DNA from: Pseudochrobactrum saccharolyticum
GTDB lineage: Bacteria > Pseudomonadota > Alphaproteobacteria > Rhizobiales > Rhizobiaceae
NCBI RefSeq assembly: GCF_008801715.1
Contig: NZ_VZPG01000003.1
Location: 1 to 64,000, forward strand
DNA length: 64,000 bases
Direction of reading: 5' to 3'
The notes beneath the pieces are model-generated. The model was given only the letters and a program-made list of their open reading frames with translations, ran no database searches and was not told the DNA's origin. This document shows positions 22,305-30,566 of this stretch, in pieces. Numbering within the stretch: position 1 is the stretch's first letter; each line of letters opens with the position of its first letter. The position numbers were made by a program, and so were the translations under genes.

Positions 22305-22790
22305 ATGACAAACACCGAAACCGCTCTGAATGTTACGACACATGCCGCCACAATCTACACTGACGGTTCTTGCCTATCGAACCCGGGTCCCGGTGGCTGG
22401 TCTGCTATAATCCTCCACGACAATAGCGAACCTCAGGAAATCTCAGGCGGCACCGTCTCAACGACGAACAACCGAATGGAACTTATTGCCGTAGTTGAGG
22501 CAATCAAGGCCATTTCACCGGTCACCGCACCTGTGACAATCATCAGCGATAGCCAGTATGTCATCAACGGCATGACAACTTGGTTGAGAGGGTGGAAGGC
22601 AAAAGGTTGGAGGAACGCAGCAAAAGCGCCAGTGAAAAATCAGGACCTTTGGGAAATCTTAGACAGCCTCAATACGCCCCTCATTACGTGGACGTGGGTT
22701 AAAGGCCATGCAGGGAATGAATGGAACGAACGGGCAGACGTACTGGCGAACACAGCAGCGCAACAGGCGGCGAACCTGAATGCAGCATGA
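22305..22790 (+). CDS. rnhA: Ribonuclease HI
   Basis: A 161-aa RNase H type 1. Active-site residues are present in order: IYTDGSCLSNPGPGGW (Asp), NRMELIAVVEAI (Glu), ISDSQYVINGM (Asp) and KGHAGNEWNERADVLA (His and Asp). It removes RNA from RNA-DNA hybrids. The GGAAAG site precedes ATG 22305; a TTG frame at 22296 is unlikely. A copy on a mobile element is consistent with T7-like podovirus ancestry, where RNase H removes replication primers. Confidence 0.92.
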   Translation: MTNTETALNVTTHAATIYTDGSCLSNPGPGGWSAIILHDNSEPQEISGGTVSTTNNRMELIAVVEAIKAISPVTAPVTIISDSQYVINGMTTWLRGWKAKGWRNAAKAPVKNQDLWEILDSLNTPLITWTWVKGHAGNEWNERADVLANTAAQQAANLNAA

Positions 22791-22931
22791 AAATAACCGG
22801 ACCTATAGCGCGGAAGATCAAGTGGCCACGAATACGTGCCATACGCCTCAGAGATTGTCATGCGACGGCATTCTTGCTTTCCGTGATGTTTTCCCATCCT
22901 TGCAGATAGAGCGCCTTCCGAAATCCGTTTG

Positions 22932-24095
22932 CTAGTGCTTATTCACGATTGCGGGAGCAGAGACATCAATATCCTTCATAGTCTGAAAGCGGCTATCATA
23001 CGACTGATGTAAACATGCCACGTCCGGGCCGCAAGCATCTCTGGTTTTCAGCCACAAACGCTGATTTTCCAAGAGAGCTTTGCGGCGTTTCGTGTTAGAA
23101 AAGCCACGAATGAAAAGGTAGATGGAATTCATTGCTCGATCCTTTGCCCACAGGCGCGGGTTGCTGCACAGCGCGTTCTCTGTGGACGTATGTGCCTTTT
23201 GGCAATCAAAACTCGGCCCATTCACTCCCGTGGGCAGTCCCACACTACGGAGGTGCTCCTCAGTCTCTAGACACACCGTCAGCGGACCTTTGTTCAACAA
23301 CCCAGCCTTTGCTTCTTCTAGCATAGGTGCCCAAACACCGATCCAGACTGTGTTCCCGGCGAGTTGCTGTCCAACTTGGATGGTTTTCAAATGCTCACGT
23401 TCAACTTCGTGTTGATCCATCTGCAAAAAACCTTCACAGCGGGACCGTAAAACGCCGTATGCAACAAACCTGTCGGCGTAGGTATCGACGGTTGGCGCTT
23501 GCGTTGGCGTAGTGACATGTCTCCCCTCCTGCTCGAATATTTCGATGCCAAGCGCCCGGGCTAGTTGAGGTGTTAACAGAAGGAAATCCTTCGGACCAGC
23601 TAAAGTGAAATACCGTATTGCTTCGATACGAAGGCCGAGGTGGGTCAGGTAGGAGCCAATCTCAGCGTTAGCTACTCCCGAAGTGATATATTCGCCATTC
23701 TCTTTGCTGTATGCGGCGTGGAAACCTATTTTGGATGAAGCCGACATATAACGTCTGCTTCCTGCAACCCAGACCAAGCCACAAGCAGAGAAACAGTTGC
23801 CTTCCGGTGAGACCACTGTGGCATAGTTGTTAAGGCGAATTTGCGCACCGATCCCCAGAGCTTCCCGAACAAGCCCTCCCGGACTGTTGAGAAGAACGGA
23901 TATCCGCGTGTGTCCTCGAACTAAGTCTTGAAAACGGTCAGCATCGCCATCCACGATTTCGCCTTTGATGGAAACCAATGCGATTTCGCCGGGTATGTTG
24001 AAAAGTTCGATTTCTGCCGCCGATCCCGGGCCTGCAATGCAAAGTACCACCAAAATGAAGCAGAGTTTCCGCCACACGATCAATCCCCCAATCAA
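22932..24095 (-). CDS. Secreted ClpP-fold (COG3904-like) protein fused to LprI domain
   Basis: A 387-aa protein with a signal peptide (residues 1-26, ends GPGSAA). Residues 30-195 are a ClpP/crotonase-fold domain: LLNSPGGLVREALGIGAQI, then CFSACGLVWVAGSRRY with a candidate catalytic Ser, and KIGFHAAY with a His. Residues about 295-380 match the LprI/DUF1311 family: FDCQKAHTSTENALCSNPRL, and ENQRLWLKTRDACG, with paired cysteines. LprI of Mycobacterium tuberculosis inhibits lysozyme. A periplasmic protease plus lysozyme-inhibitor fusion is an unusual combination. Leftward, followed in the same direction after a 4-base gap from the Xre gene, so likely one operon. Confidence 0.75.
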   Translation of the reverse strand: MIGGLIVWRKLCFILVVLCIAGPGSAAEIELFNIPGEIALVSIKGEIVDGDADRFQDLVRGHTRISVLLNSPGGLVREALGIGAQIRLNNYATVVSPEGNCFSACGLVWVAGSRRYMSASSKIGFHAAYSKENGEYITSGVANAEIGSYLTHLGLRIEAIRYFTLAGPKDFLLLTPQLARALGIEIFEQEGRHVTTPTQAPTVDTYADRFVAYGVLRSRCEGFLQMDQHEVEREHLKTIQVGQQLAGNTVWIGVWAPMLEEAKAGLLNKGPLTVCLETEEHLRSVGLPTGVNGPSFDCQKAHTSTENALCSNPRLWAKDRAMNSIYLFIRGFSNTKRRKALLENQRLWLKTRDACGPDVACLHQSYDSRFQTMKDIDVSAPAIVNKH

Positions 24096-24099
24096 ACTA

Positions 24100-24342
24100 T
24101 TACAGCGCCCTTAGCCTAACCCCTTGTCCGCCTTCGATTAAATCTCCATCAGAAAGAAAGACCGCTCCAGCCTCTTCGAGAGCATTGCGCAGATCAACCA
24201 GCGTCCTGTCATAAGGTGTCCGCTTTCCTTGCTCAAACGCCGCAATTGTGGCTTTAGCTACCTTTGAAGCCTCAGCAAGTCGGTCCTGTGACCAGCCCAA
24301 AAGAGCACGAGCTGCCCGGCATTGTGCAGCAGATACGATCAT
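24100..24342 (-). CDS. Xre-family HTH regulator
   Basis: An 80-aa protein, nearly all HTH_3: QCRAARALLGWSQDRLAEAS, KVAKATIAAFEQGKRTPYDR. Small stand-alone Xre proteins of this form are common on alphaproteobacterial islands. It is upstream of and probably co-transcribed with the ClpP-LprI gene (4-base gap) and diverges from the gene at 24435. Two inverted repeats between them are likely its operators. Confidence 0.85.
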   Translation of the reverse strand: MIVSAAQCRAARALLGWSQDRLAEASKVAKATIAAFEQGKRTPYDRTLVDLRNALEEAGAVFLSDGDLIEGGQGVRLRAL

Positions 24343-24373
24343 TTTAAACTAACCTTATCAATAAATGTTTGAC

Positions 24374-24412
24374 TTACACTCGATGTAACATTAACAATTT
24401 AAACCAATGTTA
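24374..24412. promoter_or_regulatory. Inverted repeats between xre and the divergent gene
   Basis: TTACA-CTCGA-TGTAA at 24374-24388 and TAACATT-N13-AATGTTA at 24386-24412 in a 92-base divergent promoter. They overlap, suiting autoregulation by the Xre protein. Confidence 0.45.
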
Positions 24413-24434
24413 ACGCAAGTGGAAGCCGTAACTT

Positions 24435-24848
24435 ATGAACACCCATATCTCACCCTCGACATTCATCTCAGCCACCACAGGCGAAACCGTAAGCTTCAAT
24501 GCTTGGCATCACTCACAGATGACCATGAGAGAAGCTATCGACCTTATGGACGCAGGAGGTCACCCTTACGTCAGCCCGAATGTACCTCAAGGCTTCGACA
24601 CGGTGTTGGGTTATTTCTTCTCCTGTTACGGCTGGTTTCCTGCCATGTACGATGACGAAGAGGGCAACGCCATGCAGCGCGGCAGTGGCATGAAAGAATA
24701 TGACGACTGGTGTGCCAAGTATGCCCGGATGCTGGGACTGGAAGTCAAGAAGGTCGAAGCCCCGACAGCACTTAAGGTCCACGGCATAATGACGCTGAAT
24801 GCGTACCCCGAGGCGTTGCTTGAGATACGCCTGACTGAGATGGGCTAA
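24435..24848 (+). CDS. Hypothetical protein of element 2
   Basis: A 137-aa soluble, acidic protein (start MNTHISPSTFISATTGETVS) rich in Met, Tyr and Trp, with no signal peptide or recognised domain. Divergent from the Xre gene. The ATG at 24435 is preceded by GTGGAAG. Position just ahead of the internal virion protein gene would suit a phage-derived regulator or morphogenesis protein, but this is only context. Confidence 0.55.
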   Translation: MNTHISPSTFISATTGETVSFNAWHHSQMTMREAIDLMDAGGHPYVSPNVPQGFDTVLGYFFSCYGWFPAMYDDEEGNAMQRGSGMKEYDDWCAKYARMLGLEVKKVEAPTALKVHGIMTLNAYPEALLEIRLTEMG

Positions 24849-24997
24849 CAACACTACGAAATGAAAGACCCGGGCGACAAGCGCGGCGTCACCTAACTGA
24901 TCCTCACATTCCCCCTGAAATTCACCCCTCAGATGCGCTTGGTCGTGTCTGGGAACGGCATTCCATTGCCAAATTCAACACCGAAAGGAACAATTCC

Positions 24998-27478
24998 ATG
25001 CAGCAAGGCAGAGTTCAGACGCCTGACTTTAAGAATAATCTCGCCCTGAAACCAGCGGCGCGACCTGTCGATACCTTTGAAGCCCCGGCTCAGATACCTC
25101 AGGATAACAACACGGCACGATTGGTGGACGCTTTATCAGCCTTCTCAAGCACCATAGGCCAGCTTGCGCCGACACTTGGACAAGCCGAAGCGGCTTCCAA
25201 GAATAAGAAGGATGATGCTGCATTAGCTGAAAGGCAGAACTTTTTCATGAAGGCGTCACCTGAGGAACAACGGCGCTATATCGTTGAGAAGCACGGGCTT
25301 GACCGGGATGAGGTTAAACAGGCTGCTGCAATCGGCAAGATGGATGGTGCTCGATATGCTGAAATGGTCCAAGGTGAACTTCAGACGCACATGCAGACCG
25401 AGTTCGACTGGAACAACGGTGACCCTGAGGAATACGCCAGACGCTTCCTGCAAAATAAGCTGCAAGAAATAGGCCGTACGGACGAACCAACTTTCGTATC
25501 GGCATATTCTCAGGCAGGGCAGTCCTTCATTCAGAACGTGTCTGCAATGCGTATTAAGCGACAGGCCGACCATATGGACGTGAAGATCAAGGGAGCGGCG
25601 TCAGACTATTTCCGGCTCACGGTTGACGACAGTGTGAAGGCCGGGGATGATCCTCAGGTCACCGCGAAGAAGCTTTTGACGGCTGCTTCTGATGCAGGGA
25701 AGCGCGGCACCTTGTTGCTCGAAGACGGAGACGTGGACAAGTACCAGCTTGATGAACTTGAGCGGCGCATTGACAGTAACCCTCAGGTTGTCATTGCGGC
25801 GATCCATCAGGGACGCACAGGGGCCGGTGGCAATCGCCCTTCATATATTGACGATCCCGCAACGCGAGACCGCGCTATTCTTCTCGACAGGAAAGCCGGG
25901 ATTGCGCTCCAGCTTCAACGTAACAGGCAGGAGCGGGATACGCTCATTGCAGCCAATACGCAGGCTATCGAAAGTGGTAACGGTTTCCTTGGTCTCAGAG
26001 ACCTTGTGCAATTCAATCCGCATTCAGGAGAAGAAACGGTCTATAGCGTCGAAAGCCAGAAGGACGAAGCAGTCCGCAACTGGATCAAGCAGGACGATGC
26101 AACAGCAAAGCGGCTTGGAGAAGCGCCTCCTCAGACAATCTTGAGACGCGCTCAGCAGTTCGCCATAGCGGGGCTACAGGACCCTGACCTTAAAGCCGCA
26201 ACCGACAGCATTGCACAGGCGGGTTCACCTGAGGTCCTCCAGCAACCGGAAGCCAAGGAGAAGCTTGTTCAGCGCCTTGAACTCATCAACACTGTCACCA
26301 AGACGAACAAGAACCTTTCGGCTTCCTATCTCAAGGGGCAGGACAAGGAGTTTGTTGACGGCTTCTTTGCAGCACGGGAAGCGTTAGGCCGCGACGATAC
26401 AGCCGCCTTATCATTCGCCTATGCAGTCACCAATCCGTCACCTCAGGCAAGAAGTAGGGTATTTGCCGCACGTCACGACATAACCAACGCTGTGAAAGCG
26501 CTCAGGGATAGCAAATGGTTCAGCCTGAATAATCCGAGTATGGAGAACTCGGGCATGGTTGAAGACCATCTCTGGGATTTGTCGGAGAAGTATGCCGCTG
26601 CTGGTCTTAGCGGTCAGGATGCGGTTGCTGCTGCAAAGTCGGCAATCGAGAAGTCTGCAATCCATTATAACGGCACCCTTATAGATGTCGGCTCAATCAA
26701 CACCCGCGCTGAAATGCCGAGTGACTTCAAGGGGGCTGTAGAGGCTCAGGTTGCGGCGTTCCTTGAGGACAGCAAGGGGAAGGCTTACGATGCATCTCAG
26801 GTTACGATCTATCAGACTGGTGACAAGGACGGTCGTTTCTATCTGGTCGATAAAGACACCATGTCCCCCGTGACTGACGACAACGGGGCAATGCATTTCT
26901 TCACGCTCAGCAATCTCAGGGCGTGGGATAACGCAAACCGTCAAATGCTCGATAATGCGAACGCATCATACAACGCATTTAACCAGAGCGTGAACGCCAA
27001 GGGCCTGTTTCAGGCGCTCGATAAAGACGGTTCGACTGTCTGGATCAACACGAATAGGGAAATCTGGCACAACACCGCTGAGGAAGGCCAGACGCCAAAC
27101 TGGAAGAAGACCGGGAAACGTTACAGCAGGACCACTGCGATTAGCCCTAGGGGCTTACCTGTCTTCAAACGCCCTGAGCGCATGAACCAGAAACTCAAGG
27201 CCGCTTCGACATGGTATCAGCGTGTTGTTGTGGGTGCCAAGATCACGGCATCTGCTGTTGCCGACAAGTATGCCGACGAGATGCAGAACGATGCAAGCTA
27301 TAGCGATATTGCTAAGGAAACTGGAACTCGGATTGCGAAACCAGTGAAGGCAGCAACAGACGCCACAATCGGCAGCGCTGGGCGTTCAGCGGCGGAAATG
27401 ATCAACGGCGCTCAGGACTTTATCTCAGTTGGGAAGAAAGCCGAGGACGCGATTAATGAAAGGAACAGGGGCCGTTAA
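24998..27478 (+). CDS. Podovirus internal virion (ejection) protein, T7 gp15-like
   Basis: An 826-aa protein, hydrophilic and mostly helical. The start (MQQGRVQTPDFKNNLALKPA, then DTFEAPAQI and a helical SAFSSTIGQLAPTLGQAEAA) is typical of the internal core proteins of T7-like phages of alphaproteobacteria. In T7, gp15 with gp14 and gp16 builds the channel that ejects DNA across the envelope. AAAGGAACA precedes the ATG. No capsid, portal, tail, gp14 or gp16 gene lies in this element, so the gene is orphaned. It is intact with no frameshift, suggesting either recent decay of a prophage or retention for a purpose. Confidence 0.7.
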   Translation: MQQGRVQTPDFKNNLALKPAARPVDTFEAPAQIPQDNNTARLVDALSAFSSTIGQLAPTLGQAEAASKNKKDDAALAERQNFFMKASPEEQRRYIVEKHGLDRDEVKQAAAIGKMDGARYAEMVQGELQTHMQTEFDWNNGDPEEYARRFLQNKLQEIGRTDEPTFVSAYSQAGQSFIQNVSAMRIKRQADHMDVKIKGAASDYFRLTVDDSVKAGDDPQVTAKKLLTAASDAGKRGTLLLEDGDVDKYQLDELERRIDSNPQVVIAAIHQGRTGAGGNRPSYIDDPATRDRAILLDRKAGIALQLQRNRQERDTLIAANTQAIESGNGFLGLRDLVQFNPHSGEETVYSVESQKDEAVRNWIKQDDATAKRLGEAPPQTILRRAQQFAIAGLQDPDLKAATDSIAQAGSPEVLQQPEAKEKLVQRLELINTVTKTNKNLSASYLKGQDKEFVDGFFAAREALGRDDTAALSFAYAVTNPSPQARSRVFAARHDITNAVKALRDSKWFSLNNPSMENSGMVEDHLWDLSEKYAAAGLSGQDAVAAAKSAIEKSAIHYNGTLIDVGSINTRAEMPSDFKGAVEAQVAAFLEDSKGKAYDASQVTIYQTGDKDGRFYLVDKDTMSPVTDDNGAMHFFTLSNLRAWDNANRQMLDNANASYNAFNQSVNAKGLFQALDKDGSTVWINTNREIWHNTAEEGQTPNWKKTGKRYSRTTAISPRGLPVFKRPERMNQKLKAASTWYQRVVVGAKITASAVADKYADEMQNDASYSDIAKETGTRIAKPVKAATDATIGSAGRSAAEMINGAQDFISVGKKAEDAINERNRGR

Positions 27479-27585
27479 GGGCGGATAAGAGAATGAAGAA
27501 AGTGCGCCTCAGGGGAAACTCTGGGGCCGCTTATCGGCTTTGCTTAATAACAGGACTTTGGGCCTTGAGCATGAGACATGAAGGT

Positions 27586-27596
27586 GGTACACAGAG
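27586..27596 (+). repeat. Candidate integrase arm repeat, right end of element 2
   Basis: GGTACACAGAG, identical to 14987-14997 and in the same orientation, exactly 59 bases before the att core at 27656. In the circular form the two copies would flank the core symmetrically by distance. Confidence 0.5.
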
Positions 27597-27655
27597 CAGA
27601 AATTGCCTGAAAAAAGATCGTTGCTTTTCAATTGGTTGGCGTTTGAGATTTAGTT

Positions 27656-27678
27656 TTCAATCCTCTCTCGCAGCACCA
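27656..27678 (+). repeat. Right attachment site of element 2 (tRNA 3' end)
   Basis: These 23 bases, from TTCAATCC through the encoded CCA, are identical to 14905-14927. Upstream sequence does not match a tRNA. Downstream comes a Rho-independent terminator, as expected for the native tRNA-Thr transcription unit, so this marks the original 3' end of the tRNA gene and the return to replicon backbone. Confidence 0.85.
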
Positions 27679-27705
27679 GTTTTCCTTAACAAATCAAATA
27701 TATGT

Positions 27706-27731
27706 AAAGCGCCTTATTCCGGCGCTTTTTT
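27706..27731 (+). terminator. Terminator, probably of the native tRNA-Thr gene
   Basis: AAAGCGCC pairs with GGCGCTTT around a 7-base loop, with six T in total at the 3' end. It lies 28 bases after the tRNA 3' end. No protein gene precedes it on this strand. The rest of 27732-27947 holds the promoter of the lysE-family gene and nothing else I can identify. Confidence 0.85.
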
Positions 27732-27947
27732 CATTTCTGCATGAACGCACGGAACAAAGATTCGTGCAAGCAAGCTCATACATCATTCCCTGCACATTGG
27801 TTTCCGTTCAGTTCACAAGCAACCTCAGGCTCTCGAATCTGTATTGACTCTTATACGCAATGAAACATTTTAAGATCATTCATTGAAGTTCCTGAAATTC
27901 TGTCATTCCCTGCTGCGGAAATAAGGAAGAAGCAGAGGAGTGTCCCG

Positions 27948-28580
27948 GTGCCCGAAATAAGTAGTCTGCTTGCTTTTGCGCTCATCGCACTCGGCATGGT
28001 GCTCACGCCCGGACCAAATATGGTTTACCTCATCTCGCGGTCGATCTGCCAAGGCCGCACGGCAGGGCTGATCTCACTCGGCGGTGTTGCCCTCGGCTTT
28101 GTGTTCTACATGCTCTGCGCTGCGCTCGGCATTACAGCGATTGTTATGGCTGTGCCCTACGCCTATGACGCGCTGCGTTTCGGAGGCGCGCTCTATCTGT
28201 TCTATTTAGCGTGGCAGGCGGTAAAACCGGGAGGCAGATCGCCGTTTCAAGTGAAGGATTTGCCAAAGGATAGCCCCCGTAAGCTTTTTATGATGGGATT
28301 TCTGACGAACCTGCTCAATCCCAAAATCGCAGTCATGTATCTGTCGCTCCTGCCACAATTCATAAGCCCCGATCATGGCAGTGTGCTTGTTCAATCCTTA
28401 GCCCTCGGCTTTACGCAGATCATCATCAGCGTGACTGTCAATGCGATGATCGCTATCGCTGCCGGTTCAATCGCAGCCTTCCTTGCCAGCCGTCCGACAT
28501 GGCTGGTTATACAAAGATGGCTGATGGGTACGGTACTCGCAGGCCTTGCCATACGTATGGCAACGGAAGCGCGCCGTTAG
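27948..28580 (+). CDS. LysE/RhtB-family amino acid exporter
   Basis: A 210-aa inner membrane protein with about six hydrophobic segments. The family signature is seen in the first helix and loop: LGMVLTPGPNMVYLISRSIC, and later GFLTNLLNPKIAVMYLSLLP. Such proteins export amino acids or homoserine lactones. Start is GTG at 27948 with AGAGGAG 7 bases upstream. It is the first protein gene after element 2. Substrate unknown. Confidence 0.9.
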   Translation: MPEISSLLAFALIALGMVLTPGPNMVYLISRSICQGRTAGLISLGGVALGFVFYMLCAALGITAIVMAVPYAYDALRFGGALYLFYLAWQAVKPGGRSPFQVKDLPKDSPRKLFMMGFLTNLLNPKIAVMYLSLLPQFISPDHGSVLVQSLALGFTQIIISVTVNAMIAIAAGSIAAFLASRPTWLVIQRWLMGTVLAGLAIRMATEARR

Positions 28581-28697
28581 AGGCTCAATAAAAAATCACC
28601 AAAGAACAGAAAAGGCCGCTGTCGTCGGGAAAAGTGATAATGCTTCAGCGAGCAGCCTGCTTCTCCTCTTCATCAACGATATGAATTGGTTAGTGTT

Positions 28698-29273
28698 CTA
28701 TGGCTTTTGCCCCAACACCAATTTCGATAACAGATCAATCTGTTGCTGTTGCTTTTCGATCAACGCACTCAGTTCAGTTGAGATAACCTTGTCCAGCTTA
28801 TCGTGCAAAGCCAGTATCTCGATTTCAGCTTTCAAATTGATTTCATAATCATGACCTGCATCCATACGATCTTTTGCGGCCTGTCTGTTTTGGCTCATCA
28901 TAATCACAGGTGCCTGAACCGCAGCCAGCATAGATAGTATGAGATTCAAAAATATATACGGATAAGGATCAAATGCCCGGATCACAGCAAGCGAATTAAA
29001 GCCTACCCATGAAGCAAGCAGAACAGCAAAGATAAAAATGAACGTCCACGAACCACCGAACTTGGCTACTTTATCGGCGAGCCGCTGCCCGATTGTTAAT
29101 TTATCATCGAATGCGACATTCACGTTACGCGCAATAGTCTGACGATCAACCAAACGCTTAAAAATTCGCATTTCTTTTTCGGTAAGGGACTCTAACGGTT
29201 TCCCGAGATAATGGATCGCCTGCTCGGAAAAATGATATTTTTGATCTGCCTCTGACTTTAAGTTTTTAGGCAT
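28698..29273 (-). CDS. DUF1003 membrane protein
   Basis: A 191-aa protein: N-terminal soluble part, then two membrane helices near residues 75-95 (GGSWTFIFIFAVLLASW) and 105-125 (YPYIFLNLILSMLAAVQAPV), and IMMSQNRQAAKDRMDAGHDY, the DUF1003 hallmark, followed by a coiled-coil tail with QQQQ. Function unknown in this family. I use ATG 29273 with GGAG upstream; a frame from 29324 adds 17 residues. Confidence 0.85.
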   Translation of the reverse strand: MPKNLKSEADQKYHFSEQAIHYLGKPLESLTEKEMRIFKRLVDRQTIARNVNVAFDDKLTIGQRLADKVAKFGGSWTFIFIFAVLLASWVGFNSLAVIRAFDPYPYIFLNLILSMLAAVQAPVIMMSQNRQAAKDRMDAGHDYEINLKAEIEILALHDKLDKVISTELSALIEKQQQQIDLLSKLVLGQKP

Positions 29274-29433
29274 ATGAATCTCCGCACTAAATTCCAGACC
29301 AATGTTTCGATAGACAAATATCATTCCGCAATATTACGATTTAGCAACCGATTTTCATCATCAAGAAAATCGTGAAGATCAATGAAATGAGCAGCCTCGC
29401 AACAATAATATTTGCTCTTATAAAGGGAACACC

Positions 29434-29649
29434 ATGACCACAGATAAGAATGTAAAAGGCCCTGCTTCATACTTTCCGTCCATTGAGAAAACATACGGAA
29501 AACCAGTCAGTCATTGGCTAGAGATTTTAAGCGGGGTAAAAGGTAAAAAACATATGGAAATGGTAGCTATACTCAAATCCGAACACGGACTTGGCCATGG
29601 CCACGCAAATGCTTTGGTTGCCTATCATATGGCCTCAGCTGCAGAATAA
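29434..29649 (+). CDS. DUF4287 domain protein
   Basis: A 71-aa protein: YFPSIEKTYGKPVSHWLEIL, then KHMEMVAILKSEHGLGHGHA and NALVAYH, the DUF4287 pattern. Often found alone or with a DUF5655 partner; function unknown. AAAGGGA lies upstream of the ATG. Confidence 0.85.
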   Translation: MTTDKNVKGPASYFPSIEKTYGKPVSHWLEILSGVKGKKHMEMVAILKSEHGLGHGHANALVAYHMASAAE

Positions 29650-29678
29650 TTCTTCAATCAAGGCCATCACAGATCAGT

Positions 29679-30029
29679 ATGCAAACCTCCCTGAACATCC
29701 CTCTCAAAGCATCATTTGGAGGCTGGAAAGCCCTTCCGTGGTTTGCATGGGGAAGCAACAATATGAAACCCGTACTGACGCTCCATCCTGACAAGATAGA
29801 GTATCGGTTATTCCGCCTTCGCCAGAAACCATATTCGGCTATTTCACGCGTTGATTACCGATCAGCATGGCGTACTGAAAACATCGTCATAGAGTTCAAC
29901 GATACCTTCAATACATTCATCGGGAATACAGGTGATCGTGACATGACCTGCAAAGCCCTCATATATTTGCGGGGCAGAGGCTGCTATCTTTCTGAGAGAG
30001 CCGCAGTTTTGATTGCTTCAGCCAAATAA
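29679..30029 (+). CDS. Hypothetical protein (possible PH-like fold)
   Basis: A 116-aa protein of alternating beta strands (VLTLHPDKIEYRLFRLRQKP, then ISRVDYR and IVIEFNDTFNTFIGN), which resembles small pleckstrin-like bacterial proteins. The ATG at 29679 has no ribosome binding site; the ATG at 29763 has GGGGAAG upstream and gives an 88-aa protein, so the start is unsure. Confidence 0.55.
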   Translation: MQTSLNIPLKASFGGWKALPWFAWGSNNMKPVLTLHPDKIEYRLFRLRQKPYSAISRVDYRSAWRTENIVIEFNDTFNTFIGNTGDRDMTCKALIYLRGRGCYLSERAAVLIASAK

Positions 30030-30102
30030 GTGTTTCAGGGAGTGGCAGCCCATTACATAGTCACTGCGGAAATAGCATGAAACAACCTATCAAGAGGATT
30101 AT

Positions 30103-30474
30103 ATGCGGGGAATTATTGTTACAGGTATATTGCTGGCATCTGCTATTTCAGCCCATGGAGCAGAAAAACCACTTGAATCTTATTATGCGCGGTTAAGTGC
30201 AGAAGATCATTTCAATTCAGCGGGAAAGCGCCTTACATCCGCTGCGGCGATTATTCGGCAGGATCGCGCAAACTATCATGTCTATGGCAAGCGCGATCAG
30301 GAAGATGAACCTGATTACACATTCTCATCCAAAGAAAACCGCGCCCGTTTCGAACGCATGGCCGCCAAAGGTAAATTTTATGATGGCACAGAAAAAGCAA
30401 TTCTCAATGGAACGCCTTTGATCTACGTTGAGATATATGAGGATTATGTCATCGTATCCGTGCGGGAAAATTGA
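30103..30474 (+). CDS. Secreted hypothetical protein
   Basis: A 123-aa protein with a Sec signal peptide (MRGIIVTGILLASAISAHGA, cleaved before EKP). The mature part is 100 residues, charged, without cysteines, and ends in a beta-rich stretch (LIYVEIYEDYVIVSVREN). AAGAGGA lies upstream. Similar small periplasmic proteins are frequent in Brucellaceae; function unknown. Confidence 0.7.
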   Translation: MRGIIVTGILLASAISAHGAEKPLESYYARLSAEDHFNSAGKRLTSAAAIIRQDRANYHVYGKRDQEDEPDYTFSSKENRARFERMAAKGKFYDGTEKAILNGTPLIYVEIYEDYVIVSVREN

Positions 30475-30566
30475 TTAGCTACAGGCATAGCTGAGTGCAG
30501 GAGTGTGGCGGTTTTCTTTAACGTTCATTTTGCAAATATTTGCAATAAAATACATAATTATATCAA

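Noticed and set aside
22721-22909. 62-codon frame after rnhA
   Set aside because: Overlaps rnhA in another frame and lacks a ribosome binding site.
27493-27744. 83-codon frame across the right att site
   Set aside because: It crosses the tRNA fragment and the terminator; no protein-like pattern.
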